Assembly: GCA_010015655.1 (NCBI GenBank)
Contig: ML976656.1
Location: 53,539 to 117,538 of the forward strand
Source: Bimuria novae-zelandiae CBS 107.79
Taxonomy: Eukaryota; Ascomycota; Dothideomycetes; Pleosporales; Didymosphaeriaceae
Reading direction: 5' to 3'
DNA length: 64,000 nt
The position numbers and the translations under genes are program-made. This document shows positions 21,913 through 33,671 of the stretch, piece by piece. The notes below the pieces were generated by a model, which saw only the letters and a program-made list of their open reading frames with translations, searched no databases and had not been told where the DNA came from. The first letter of the stretch is position 1, and each line of letters begins with the position of its first letter.

Positions 21913-21939
21913 TAGGTCGAGCAGGTATTTCCAGAATCA
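21913..21939 (-). repeat. Right inverted repeat of the 3.3-kb element
   Basis: Partner of 18655-18681. Sequence beyond it returns to ordinary genic composition. Confidence 0.85.
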
Positions 21940-22431
21940 CCGATAAGCTCCAGCTAACCCAACACTGGACTAACCCGCTTACCCGATGGAGCATTCCGTT
22001 CACGAAATCAGTCGTCGTCATCAAACTCTTAGCTTTCTTGGGAAGGTCAGAACTACACATTTTGGACAGGATTTAATAAATACCCTGCCGACACCGCTGT
22101 CTCCCCCGCTCTACCAATGGCGCATAGCCAAAGCCCGCCGGGCGTAATGGTGGAGACGCTGCAGATCCGGGTCGCCTGAAACATCATTTAGGAAGGTCAT
22201 TCGGTTGGTATCAGCTTCAGCATGTAAGATCAAGCTTAGGCGAGCGGATAACTGGCTATCAAGCGTATGCTTGGTGTCTCTTGTGTCTCTTGTTTCGTCG
22301 TCATCGGATATTCTGCTACCCCACCCAATCCAGTCCACTCGCATGCACACGGTCTTCTTATGTCCCCAGCACAGTAGCCCAATCTTGGTCTCCCACTGTC
22401 CTTCTGTCTTGTACGACGCTCCCATCTCACA
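21940..22431. promoter_or_regulatory. Promoter side of UstYa gene, right half of a split divergent promoter (inferred)
   Basis: This 492-bp stretch lies between the transposon end and the UstYa start codon. It has two tandem copies of a CTTGTGTCTCTTG-like unit around 22272-22292. It probably contains the UstYa promoter; this is inferred from position only. Confidence 0.45.
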
Positions 22432-23489
22432 ATGGCGTTTTCCGAGAAAGACACTGCACCGGCATACTCCCCGATTCACGATGACCAGTCTTCTGATTCT
22501 GCTCGAGAATCAGATGAGCTGCTTCATGATGGTTATCCCACAGCACGCCCCCGCAAAAGTTCACGCAAGAGGCGAGCTCTTATCGCCGTCAGTAGTGTAG
22601 TTGCCTTCCTTGCTTACTCGTTCCTCCTTACAACGGCTACCTCAATGTGGTGGAAGAAGCAGCGGATCCACGGCGCCAACGTCATTGACAGTAAGTTTCA
22701 TATAGATGCCTTTGTTCACCTTACCATATGCTAATCGATGCTTCTCCAGCCCCGATCCGAGAGTACATCAGGTATGAGCCTACATACTTCAAGATGACCG
22801 AAACCTCAAAAGACTACGGGCTCGTTGGACAGCCCAGCGAAGAGCTCGACCGGCGATGGAGCAAGGTCATGCAGTACTTCTACGCGGAGATACCAAAAGA
22901 GTACATGCAGAAGCTCGGGCGCGAGAGGGAGGGTATCCGTCTACCTAACGGCAGCTACCTCGCCAACTACGCTTTCATCCACCAGCTGCACTGCTTGGTC
23001 AGTAGCCCTACTCACCTGTAACGGAGAAGCTGCTAACGCGAATACCAGAAACGACTTTACCAGTCCTTCTTCCCTGATTACTACTGGCCCGACATGACAA
23101 AAGAAGAGACAGAACTGCAGCACGAGCATAGCCGTGAGTCATTCCCTGGGACCCTTTCTTCCCGCACTTAACTGACATGACATATAGTACACTGCCTGCA
23201 GATGCTCGTCGAGCAGACGATGTGCAAAGCCGACGAAACGCCCCTCACCATGTACTGGTTCAATGAGAGCATCCTGCCGGGTGGCAACCGTACCATCGAG
23301 CACGAGTGCGTGAACTGGGACCGGCTCCTTGAAGGCATGGAGAAGAACAAGATCGATCCGTTCACGCCGGGTCTGCTCGTGCATCCGAAGTTCGGTCCCG
23401 TTGTGCCCGACGGTAGGAACACGCACTTGGACAACAGAATTGGGTATGTCAAGCATGCGACGCCTTTGGATCGGACGCAGTGGCCGTAG
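22432..23489 (+). CDS. UstYa-family (DUF3328) oxidase-like membrane protein
   Basis: Four exons (22432-22690, 22750-22997, 23049-23133, 23188-23489) give 297 residues. A basic cytosolic N-terminus precedes one transmembrane helix (about residues 49-70), the type II topology of the family. Both hallmark HxxHC motifs are present: HQLHC at residues 164-168 and HSLHC at 196-200, the second assembled across the third intron, which supports the splicing. Several N-glycosylation sequons (NGS, NES, NRT) fit a lumenal domain. UstYa proteins are needed for oxidative macrocyclisation of dikaritin peptides such as ustiloxin and cyclochlorotine, and victorin genes include homologues. The gene shows no stop or frameshift although it lies between two RIP-affected blocks. 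It faces away from the precursor gene, with a 3.3-kb transposon in between. Confidence 0.92.
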
Positions 23490-24092
23490 AGGGGTATCTT
23501 TCCAAGTTTTGGGTGAAGGAAGTATGAACATGTATGAAAGAAGCGGTTCAACGTATCCGGGCGGCTAGCATGTGGGGAGCATTGTGTGGTTGGGATGTAC
23601 AACGATAGCGCAATAATACCACTAAAACGGGATATTAACCTCGTACAAGCTTCTCCGAGACCGTTGCGCGAGTCAATTTACACGCACGAGTAGACAAAGC
23701 TTATCTCTGTTAAGAATCTCCAACATGCGCTCTAACATGCAACGGGTATAGTCCGCTTCAGAAGGATTGTATCACCACGCCAAAGGATTCCACCATCCTT
23801 GACTAAAGTCCAAATCGCTACACTGAGATAACGTGGGCATCTCTGCACGACGTCATTGCATGGCGACGCCCAACGTCGTCGAGGTTACATCGTCCGTGTG
23901 TACGCTCTATCTGTACTCCCGTGGTTCCTGCCCACGCTACACCTCAGCACCACAACCTCATCGAATCGTCAATCCACTGCACTGGTGTCTAGGCGCACGT
24001 GCTATGGCTGCCTAGAGAGCCCTATCTATACCTCAAGGCTCTGCGCCCACCACATTTCTGTACTACCGCTGGCACGCTGCCCAGCCTCTGTA
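23490..24092. other. Intergenic region, UstYa to transposon nest
   Basis: I see no gene. Composition is ordinary up to the TA target dinucleotide at 24091-24092, where the nested transposons begin. Confidence 0.5.
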
Positions 24093-24129
24093 GTGTTTCG
24101 CACCACCCAATGCACGCTACGGGCCAATG

Positions 24130-24579
24130 TGTTAAGTCCTTGCGGGTAGCTAGTCCGTAAGTAGTTAGGGTTGGTTCTCGGGCAGGAGTACTTATTAGGC
24201 AAGGAAGGGGTATTAACTGCTTAAGCTAGTTAATAGGGTTATTAGTATCGAGAGGGCGTAAGAGTTACAATTAAATCAACGAGAGCCTAAGTTAAATCCA
24301 AACGATAGATTAATAAACAGGTTAAACACAAATATCTAAGAGAGATATTTAAGCTTTCTATATACTTCGTAAATCCTGCCATCCTGCATCCTTTACCATC
24401 CGGCCCTTAGCGGGATGGTGTTGCCATCCGGGATGTCGCTGCCATCCTGTCCTTAGCAGGATAGTTCCTCTTAGCAGGATGGTAGGTCACGTGATCTCGG
24501 TAGTGTAGTCCCACCAATAGTTACCCCGCGGTTGCCCATCGTTGGTCCTCGACATTTGTAGGTCGCTCAGATCCTAACA
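24130..24579 (-). repeat. Gypsy LTR, left copy (3' LTR by pol direction)
   Basis: 450 bp with TGTTA..TAACA ends. It is the same as 33672-34103 apart from scattered G/A and C/T differences and an extra segment of about 18 bp near 24200-24225. The LTR contains several CCATCC/GGATGG motifs in both directions. Confidence 0.9.
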
Positions 24580-24708
24580 TCACCTCCCCCCTTTCTAGAT
24601 ATCGTCCCGATATCCCTGCGCCTTGTCGTGTGGCTGCATAAGCGGTCGTCCCATATAAGTATCGTCGTAGGTCCTGGGCATTTCTGAAACCTGGTTGCCT
24701 TCCTAACC

Positions 24709-25278
24709 ATGCCTAAGGATCCTAAGCCCCGCAAAGCGCGCGCGCCTCGCAAGAAGACTTCGACCTAAGAGCGACACGATCATGCCCTTCGTATTCGCGA
24801 GTCGTTAAAGGAGATAGTGTTTTGTTGTGAAAGGTGTATAAAGAAGAATTTGCGATGTTTTGTAGATACCGTATCTGGTCGTTGCGCTGGTTGTATCGCT
24901 GCGCATGCTGAGTGCGAGTTGTATGTTCCTGAAGAAGAATAGGAAAAGGTAGAGCAGGAGAAGCGTGCAAAGCGTTTAGAGCTGTTGCGTATAGAGGAGT
25001 CAGTTGCGCGAGCCTAAGCAGATGCTGCGCGTGTGAGGCGTGAGTTAGCCAAGGTGGAAAGTCGTAAGTAGGAGTTTGCTCGTCGTGATTTGGCGATAGT
25101 AAAGGCCACGCGAAGCCAGGAGGCGGACAGCTCGAGTGTGGCCGTCCCGTCCCAAGACATCGATCCTTTCACTAATCCAGGCTGGTCACAGGCCAACAAT
25201 CTTCCTCTTAATTCGTCAATAGATCTTTTCCTTAACGAGTTCTTAACTGGTTCTCCTCCCGTTGTCTCTGCTTCCTAG
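24709..25278 (+). pseudogene. Zn(II)2Cys6-cluster reading frame inside the gypsy element, antisense to pol
   Basis: One frame of 190 codons starts with ATG at 24709 and ends at a TAG at 25276. Four in-frame stops, all TAA or TAG in positions where Gln codons are plausible, interrupt it. A basic N-terminus (KPRKARAPRKK) is followed by six Cys with spacing CX2CX6CX8CX2CX6C at about 24823-24920, which fits a fungal binuclear zinc cluster DNA-binding domain. A charged, coiled-coil-like segment and an acidic/hydrophobic tail follow. It lies just inside the left LTR and runs opposite to gag-pol. It may be an accessory regulator carried by this retrotransposon family or a captured host fragment. I know of no standard name for it. 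Confidence 0.65.
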
Positions 25279-26893
25279 TTTAACGATGGTACTGTGCCAA
25301 CGCTTGGCGATAGTTTCTAAGGTTTGCTTCTAGTTCCCATGTATTCTCTAAGTGTAGATATCCTTTCTACTTAATTAAGTAGGTTCGTGGCTGATCTGTG
25401 TGTCGTAGTATCTTTTTGACTTCGAATTTGGTTTCTTCCTCTGGCTGGTGATAGAAGGTGGTTTTGACTGGTGTTTCAGGGTCTACTAGTTCTAATCGGT
25501 CTATGTGGAATACTAGGTGTATTTTAGCGTCTGGTGGTAATTCTAGTCGGTAATTGACCGGTGATACTTGTTTGGAAATGAAAAATAGCCTGACCTTAAC
25601 ATAATCTAGTTTCTTGTGCTTTTTCTTTTAGGTTCGAAGATTTTTCGTAAGTAGATATGCTTTATCCCCCTTCTTTAGCTGAGGTGCCGTTTTTCGTTTC
25701 TTGTTGGTGTAGGAAATGCTTTGCTATTGAGCTTTCTCGAGGTTTCTTCGGAGTTGTTCGTGTATTTTCTTTATGTTTTCTGCCATATTAATGGCTTCTT
25801 CCGTCTTAATCGTTGTAGGAAATACTTAATTAAAGAGATGTAGGTGTCTTTTATAGTTTGCATAAAATAGTGTGTATCCTGTTGCTACTAATACCTTGTT
25901 ATTATATGCTAATTGTGTTATAGGTAGTAATAAAATCTAGTTATTCTTCTGGTTGTTGCAGTAAATGCGTAGGTACGTTTCAATCGTTTAATTCGTACGT
26001 TCTGTCTGTCCGTCCGTCTGCGGATGGTATGCTGTTGATAACTTCTATTTTGTTCTAATAAGTGCTATAAGGGTTGTCTAGTAATTTAATGTGAAGAGCT
26101 TGTCTCTGTTACTAATAATTATCTTTAGAATGCCATAGTGTCGTATAAGTCGATCTAGGATGAGAAACGCGAGTTCCTTAGCCGTAGTTGTCTTTTAACA
26201 TGGTAATAGTTCCACGTATTTGGTGAATCTGCATACGATTACTAATATCGAGTCGTAGCTTATTCCTGTTGCTGGGTCTTTTGACTTGGGTAGTCTAGTT
26301 ATAAAGTCCATTACGATATCTTCTTATAGTGCTATTAGAATCTAAATTGCCTACATCTCGCCATACTTAAGATAAGTAGCATGCTTATTTTGTTAGCAGT
26401 CTACGCACTTGCGTATATACGTTGTTACTGCTTCCTTAATTCCTTAGAATGTGTAATTCCGTTGGATAAGTTCTATTGTTTTCTTGATGCCTGGGTGTCT
26501 GTATACTGGGTTATTATGGTATTGTTGTATAACCTCTGTCTGTTGTTCCTTGGGTACTTCTCGTGTAAGTATAAGGAGTTGATTAAGTTCTGCCGTGGGT
26601 TCTAAAGAACCATCGGGTTTTTGTTTTAGTATCGCGGAGTAGGTTTTTACTTTGTCTCCTATAAGGTTATGTCGTCGGCTAAGTGCGTCTGCTTGTCCGT
26701 TTTCTTTGCCAGGTGTATATACGATCTTGAATTTATATTATCTAAGCGTTTCCGACTATCTTGCCTGCCTTGGCGTAAGTTCTTTCGTGGTCGTGAAGCG
26801 TGTAAGGTTCTTATAATCCGTAAAGATCTTAAGTATAGAGTAGCTAAGAGCGTAAATTCTCTAGTGCTTTAACGTTTTAACGATTGCGTATAG

Positions 26894-29800
26894 CAGCGCT
26901 GCCAACGAATCGAACAGGATCCGAACAAGGTGCTTGTTCGTTCGTTCGGCCCACATACAAATGTTCGTTCGTTCGAGACGACTCGAACAGGAGCATCTTC
27001 GAATAGTCCAACGAACGTTCGGCCGAACGTTCGTATAAAACTTTCCTAATTAGGAAGCAGGTTGGTGTTGTGGTTAAGAAACTAGCTATTGTCTACTAGC
27101 TAGATGTTTTGGCCGGCATCCTTCTTGACGACGTGTTTTGATAACGCCGTAAGGTGACTTGATACGGCGTCTCTCGTGAGCCAGTTCTTCTGTAGTTGTA
27201 GAGCTTCGACGATGGCTGGCGATAATGAATTGCGATCGCACGTGATTGTTCTCTTAGCGGACGAGAAACACCGCTCGCAGTCGCATGAGGTGGCTGGCAC
27301 AGAGAGATGATCTATCGCCATCTTGTATACAACTGGGAAGCGTTTCTGACCTACGTCAACCCACCAGCGGTGTGGATCCTGCATTAATTTGTACATGTCC
27401 GGGGACGCGGAGCTCGTCAGTCTGTCGTTGTAGAGACTGTTAAAGTATTCGTCGAGCTGCGACGTGCGTTTCTGCCGCTTATGTGCCTTCTTGCCTGTGA
27501 GAAGGTGATCGTCCACAAACATTGTGCGGAGTCTCCGTTCGTCGCTGGCATACGCCCCAGGGACCTTGCGCGTGCGTGGGACCTCTGGGAGCTCGTCGAG
27601 GTCGTCGGCGTCGCGTGCCTCTGCCGCCAGGTATTGTTTGTATACGTCCCGAATCGATTTCTCCGCTGCCTTATACCACATTAGGTGTGCCTTCCACTGG
27701 GTCTTGAACTATGAGAGGCGTAGGCATGGGTGCATGGCCGTCGCCACGCAATAGAGACTCGGTGTCTGGTCGGCTGGCAACACCAGCTTTGTAAAATATG
27801 TAATTAGCTTCTCGTGGGCGAGCTTAACGCTAGAGACTATATAATCAGACTGCTTAAAGCCCTTGATTTGATAGACACTACGCTTGTCTTCGCCGCTAAG
27901 AAAGGCGTAGATTTCTTGTAGGTTGACTACCGTTTGCCATAGTGAGCCGAAACCGCTGCCGGAGGCGTTGCCTTCTAGCGACTTTGTATTCTTATAGAAA
28001 GTCTCTAAGACCTTAGTCATGACGCGGACCTTGTCCCACTTGTTGTCTAATAGAGCGTCGAGCGTAGAATTATATTTATTACCTATAGTAGAGCTGTTGG
28101 CGCGCGCCTGCTTAAAAAAGCGATGGATAGGCTCCTAGAGCTTGAGGCAACGTAGTAATATAAGGTATACGCTGTACTACTAGATCCTGCTATCCTTAAT
28201 TAAATTAAGTGTAGAGAAATAGAAGAGGTTGTTCTTATTAAGCTCCTTTTATTGTATTTTCTTAAAGGCGCGTCGACGTTTGTGGGAGTTATAAATAGAG
28301 TTAACGAAGTTATGTAGCTTGCTAGCTGCACTACGGGCCTAAAACATGGCATATTGTTTATTAGGTGACGCCTTTGCCAGCGCCGCTTCGAAGTCGCTTA
28401 CACCCTTGCCGTATATAAGAGCTTTTAATATAAGGTTAATGATATGGCCGGCGTAGCGTATACGACGATTGCTAGTAATATGGAGGTCTTCTAGGGAGAT
28501 ATTGTTGAGCTCGCGGATAAAGGTCGTGCTATTGTTCGCGGCATTGTCCCCTACGAAATAATATAGTTTCTAGACAAAATTATACTCTTAGATAATACTA
28601 AAAATTACCTAAGCTTGTGCAGCGCCCGTATAATCGTAGAAAAGAGGCTAAAAGGTAATAAGTAGGTCGCGTTGTTTATGGAGAGAATTTTAAAGTTACA
28701 GGTTAGTAATATAGATTTCTTAAAGTTTATTAGGTCTGTCTAACTCTAGCCAGGCTAGCGTTATTCTAGTTAAAAATACTAACTTACTAACGAAGTGCGC
28801 GATAACTTTAAAAAAGTTATATCTATTTAGCAACGTCTATATATCGTAACTTACTAAAATCCTACTTTCTAATTTAGCTAAAAGCTCTAAAATCTCCACC
28901 TTCCTTTCTGCTAGGCGCAATTTAACGTATTTAGAAAGCGTAGTGTGGCTTGCCGGCAGGGCGCGCAGCAACGGCGTTTGGTTCTATATTAGTATGCCCC
29001 TCGTTAATGGATCCACACACATCTTAAAGCTTAGGTTGTTGACTATTACCTAGTCTACGTACGCCGACTGTAGCTCCTCTTCTTACTAAAGATAATAAGA
29101 AATAGCGCTTAACGAGCTAGTAGTAGCATATTGTCACGGAGTCTGCGATTGTAGTGCCTCGGCGATTGGCAGTAAACTAGTATCTAGATTAACGCTGTGG
29201 ACCTTCTTAAGATACTACTTAATATAAGTAGTACTGTTAACTACCTAGTAGTCTAGGACCTTACGCTAAGTGTAGCATAACTAATATAAAAATAGAATTA
29301 TCTTTTTCCTGTTCTCCTTAACGTACTCGAGCTCTTTACTATATTGCTAGAACGATACTAACTCCTACTTACTAAGTAATTAACCTTTGCCTTTAACCCT
29401 ATACCTGACGCGCGACGAGTTGAGGAGACGTTTGCCTTGTTAGAGGCGGGTCCATATAATAGGAAAACGAGCTCCGGACGCTTGCAGCTCGCCGGGAAAC
29501 TTATGCGTAGGAGCGATAGACTCTACTTTGGATGGCGAGTTATTCAAGCTCTCGAAGCTTTCTGCCATTGCCATGATAGCTGCCGTACGCGACCCGGCAT
29601 GGTAATAGCTATTAGATACTAGCCAGGTTAACTAGGTTAACTAGGTCGACTGGGACGACTGCGAGCGGGTAATAAATTAATCTATAATAAGATACGCTCA
29701 CGGCTAACGATGGGAAATAGTAGGAGGCATGTTAACGAGAAAACTTAGAGTTTTCTTCTCCTATAAGGACAACGTTGCATAAGGTAATATACGACAACGC

Positions 29801-30041
29801 CACGCGTAGCACAAGGCCAGCAGAATAAGGTAATACTCTACTAATTATAATAGAATCCCTATACTAAATTAATTAAACGTAGTCCCGAATAACTAAATAA
29901 CTAAACGTTTGGCTCTAATAATGCGTTCGTTTAAAGCTCTATTCGACTCACCATGCCTGTTCGTTCGTTCGATCCAAAACACCAGAAAACGCCGTTTGGA
30001 TTGATTGTTTGGATCGAACGTTCTGTTCGTTGGTAGCGCTG
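26894..30041 (-). mobile_element. hAT DNA transposon inserted in the gypsy RNase H region
   Basis: Both ends read CAGCGCT(A/G)CCAACGAA inward and are flanked by the perfect 8-bp duplication GCGTATAG (26886-26893 and 30042-30049), the target length of hAT elements. Just inside the ends are repeated GTTCGTTCGTTCG motifs (26935-27000 and 29960-30025), probable transposase-binding subterminal repeats. The transposase is on the minus strand. Its C-terminal third is nearly intact, so this element is less damaged than the retrotransposon around it, as expected for the youngest layer. Confidence 0.9.
27100..28020 (-). pseudogene. hAT transposase C-terminal region
   Basis: About 307 codons in a single frame, broken by one TAG (27709-27711) at a position where Trp fits. 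The end contains the hAT C-terminal dimerisation domain: DPHRWWVDVGQKRFP, LSVPATSCDCERCFSSAKR and RNSLSPAIVEALQLQKNW. Upstream of 28020 the frame is much more disrupted. The protein cuts and pastes hAT-type DNA; here it is inactive unless supplied from another copy. Confidence 0.88.
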
Positions 30042-33000
30042 GCGTATAGTTCTTTGTTATGTACGTTATATCGTGCTTCCGTGTTAGTGAATTTGCATAA
30101 GTAGTATGTAATAGGGTGCCATTTACTATCTTTCTCTTGCTTCGCGCAAGCGCCTATCGCGAGGTCACTTACGTCTGTTTTAATTTGTAGTGGTTTTCCA
30201 TCCCTAAAATAGATAAGTACTGGTGGCATAATGCATGCGGTCTTTAAGAGTTAGAACAATATTCTATATTCTACAGTCTATGCAAATAGTGTGTCTTTTC
30301 TTATAAGGTTTATAAATAGTATTGTAATCTTTGCGTAATCCTTAATAAATTATTAATTAAATCTACAGAATCCTAAGAATTCTTAGATGTTTTTTACTGT
30401 CTTTAGTATTAGCTAGTTCTTAATATATTTAATCTTGTTAGGTGCGACTTTAATTCCTTCTATGCTAATAACGTGTCTTAGGAATTTAAGTCGTGTTACG
30501 TGCCACTTGCACTTCTTTAGTTTAATCCTAAAATATACTTTGTCTAATGCGGTTAATACTATCTGTACATGCGGAACATAATCTAAATCATTCTTAGAGT
30601 AAACGAGTATATCGTCTATATATGCGATAACGAATATATCTAGATAATTACAAAGTATAAAGTTAACTAGCGCTTAGAAATTTACCGGTGCGTTAGTAAG
30701 TCTAAAAGGCATAATTATGTATTTAAATAGTCTATAGCGTAACCTAAACGCTATCTTCTACTCGTTACCTTTTTTAATTCGTATAAGGTGGTATCTATCT
30801 CGTAAATTTATTAGTGTAAAACGTTTAGCTCTTAAGAGTCGATCCCTTAATTCTAAGATATTTAGTAGTAGGTATCGATTTTTAATCGTCATGTCGTTAA
30901 TCTTCTAATAGTTAACATATAGTTATAGTGTGCCGTCTTTCTTTATAATAAATATAAAAGGGCTGGCTGCTAGTAACTTTAATAGTCGTATGTATTCTTT
31001 CGCGAGATTTGTCTTGATAAATTCTTTTTCTTATTAGAGTTCTTTTCTAGTCTTGCTATATAGTAGTCTAAAGGGTGGCGTTTTCCCTTCTACTAGGTCT
31101 ATCGATAGATCCTAGGGCTAATGTTCTGGAAGGTTTGCTTTTCCCTCTCTCTTAGTAAACATATGATTCCATGCTTGGTAGCATTCTGGAATTTTATAGT
31201 TTGTGCTTTCGTCCATCTTCTTGTGCTCTGTAACCTGGTGGTTCCTGCCAGCGTCTGCCAAGGGTTTCTTCCGTTTTTCGACTGTCTATCGCGAGACTAT
31301 AGTGTTAATAGCTCTCTTATCTACTATTATGCTCTGTTAATGCGTAGGCTTTACTTATAATACATAGTTACAGCGTTTAAAGGATAGCTTCTTTCTTTCT
31401 TAGTTAATCGTGGGATTATGCTTCCTTAACTAAGGTAGTCCTAAAATTACGTTGTGGTTAGCTTCCTTAATAATATTAAGGGTAATTAATTCCTGGTGTC
31501 TATAGATCGTAAGGGTAGTTTCGACCTTGTATTTAATCATTGCCTTGCCGGGTATTAGTTATCTATTCGCGATATAGATAGCATAGGGCATGGCCTTCTT
31601 GCGCTTATAGAGTCCTGCTCTATTAAGTGCTTTTCTTAATATATAGCTTTCCTGTGCTCCTAAGTCCAGCATGGCTTTTATCTATATTTCTTTAAACTGT
31701 ACTAGTAGCTTGATTAATGCCTAACTATTTATAACATTTAATTCTCTGAAGGCGTCTTCTCTTCTGAGCCTAGGTCTAAAAAAGACATCTTTTCTATAGG
31801 TGGCTTTATAGGATTAAAGTGTCCTTTCTTCTTCTTCTCCTAAGGCTGCTACTAGCCCTTTTCTAAGAGAGCTTCACCGTCTTCTTCCTTTGTTACCATT
31901 TTAATCCTAAGGGTCGTAGTCCCTTTTAGTATGCGATTAAACCTATGCTTTCCCTTTTACTCTTTGTATTCCTTATAATTAGGGTGTAAGCATGTTTGCC
32001 ATTTGTCAGATGCGCATTTTCTATTAACTAGTAGTAATATTACTTAGTTTAGCGCTTAGTTAAGGTGTAGAAAGTATCGCGTTTTACGTTTGTCCTAGAG
32101 GTAAACGTTATAGTAGGCGATAGGGTAGTTAAACCACTCTTATTTACATCGTTAATACGTTTAGGGAAAATAACTGTATTCCTTAGCTTAGTAATAAATA
32201 GTATATTAGTCTTCTCCACAAAGGGTCTATCGTATAGTCTTATGCGTAGGGTTACGGTGGTCCAGGTCGTACTGTGGTTTGTAGTTCGGGCTTTCGTTTA
32301 GGTATTTCTTCTTGGGGTCTTCGTGGGCGTAGCGGTGGTCTGCCATTTCTCTTGCTGCTTTACTAACTAGGTTAGGTTAATAAGCATGAAAAAATGCTTT
32401 TGCGTAGTCTTGTCGTTCTACCGCCGTAAACCCGAAGTCTCCTTCTTGAGGTTAGTGTTTTTCTAAGAAGTCGAAAACGTTCGTTGTCTTGCTAGTAACT
32501 AGCTTGTTCTAGCTAGGGTAAGAAGTAAAAGATTAAGGCACTAGCTCTATCTCTTTCTTGTCTAAACCTTCGTATGCATCCTTATAGAGTCGCGAGTTAG
32601 GCAAGTCTAATTGCTCTAAGTCCTTGTCTAGGATATTAGATTACTTAATAGAGGGTATTACCTGCTATTCTTTGTCGGTTACTTCTGTGTTATCGATGGT
32701 AAGTACGTTTAGCTATCTAATAACCTTGTTATTAAACCTGTAATTCCTAGTAATATAACTTAGTTTATTATATATAAAGCATTTGCGTGTCTTAGTTCCC
32801 TTATATTAGGTTCTATCTAAAATACGCTTTTAGTTAGGCTTGTAAAAGCTATTAGACTTCCTTATTCCTTTCTCTAAGTTGTTAAACTAGATTCCTTCTA
32901 TAGGTTAGTAGCTATAAGAGTCGCTTCGTTGCTGTTGTCGAGGTGCTTTTAGTGGCGCCCTGTAGACTACAGGTGCCTATTGTCTAAAACTAACATTCCT

Positions 33001-33671
33001 CAGGTTTCTGCGAAACTCTTCTTGTAATACGAACCATTCTCTATTAATCTGGATAGATTCTTTATACAGCTCGTTAAGGGTATTAAGTCTAGCACTACTA
33101 TGTAAGAGTTCTTCGCGCACGTTGCGTTTAAGTCCTTATTAATATATAGTCTTAAGGGATTTGTCTTTCTAGTTAAGTTGTATAGCGTACTTGCGAAACT
33201 TAACTGCATACTCTACTACAGATCGTCGTTATTAGATAGTTTAGATAGCTCGTTTGGCTATAGCAGTTTTATTAGCAATTCTAAATAGTTACTTAAGGCA
33301 TTTCTTAAAGTTTAGGTAATTCTTAATAATGTTAACTGCGTTAGCGTAACTATTTATATAGTCCTCGTCTTTATTATCGTAGTCTATGTCTATATACTTA
33401 ACTAAGTAGGGATAGATTTATTCTTTAGCTAGTCCTTGCATGTAAGTTACTGCGAAGATAACTTTCTTCTTGTCTTCGAGATTATTATCTATGTTAAAAA
33501 AGTATAGGTCTAGTTGTAGAAGCTAGGTGTTAAGGAGACTATAATTATTATTATATAAATTAGGTTTGTGCGCCTTATTCTTAGTATTCTTTATTAGAGT
33601 AATATTAGCGTTGCCTGAAGCTATAGAAGAAGTAGGAGTCCTAGTAGTACTTATATTAAGGGTGTTTAAGA

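Larger units (their letters stand above)
18655..21939 (+). mobile_element. RIP-degraded Tc1/mariner-superfamily (DDE_3-like) transposon between precursor and UstYa genes
   Basis: A 27-bp perfect inverted repeat beginning TGATTCTGGAAATACCTGCT marks both ends (18655-18681 and 21913-21939). The interior is AT-rich. On the plus strand, about 19360-19840 reads as a broken DDE endonuclease, including a NNASIYKLARL segment (DNASIH in intact relatives) followed by an IK-TFKALK region equivalent to the conserved NPIEQ-FK motif. Many stops interrupt it. The right half (about 20.1-21.8 kb) seems to hold a second decayed unit on the minus strand that I cannot name. No clean target-site duplication is visible next to the repeats: TTA lies on the left and CCG on the right. 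The exact ends are therefore uncertain. Confidence 0.65.
25300..33640 (-). pseudogene. Gypsy gag-pol remains
   Basis: Reading the minus strand from right to left: a gag-like region (about 33.6-32 kb) with a mutated zinc knuckle near 32775-32815 in which Cys codons now read Tyr; a protease active-site remnant AMLDLGAQESYI near 31640-31690 where DSGA is expected; reverse transcriptase with VIAYIDDILVYS near 30590-30630; RNase H starting at 30229 (KTDVSDLAIGAC, YNVHNKELYA); and integrase with CVDC and VMDFITRLP near 26250-26420. The RNase H frame stops at 30050 and resumes at 26885, exactly where the hAT element is inserted. Stops are abundant; no protein is possible. Confidence 0.85.

Noticed and set aside
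26381..26872. Plus-strand open frames with hydrophobic Cys/Leu-rich translation
   Set aside because: They are antisense to the gypsy integrase and RNase H remnants.
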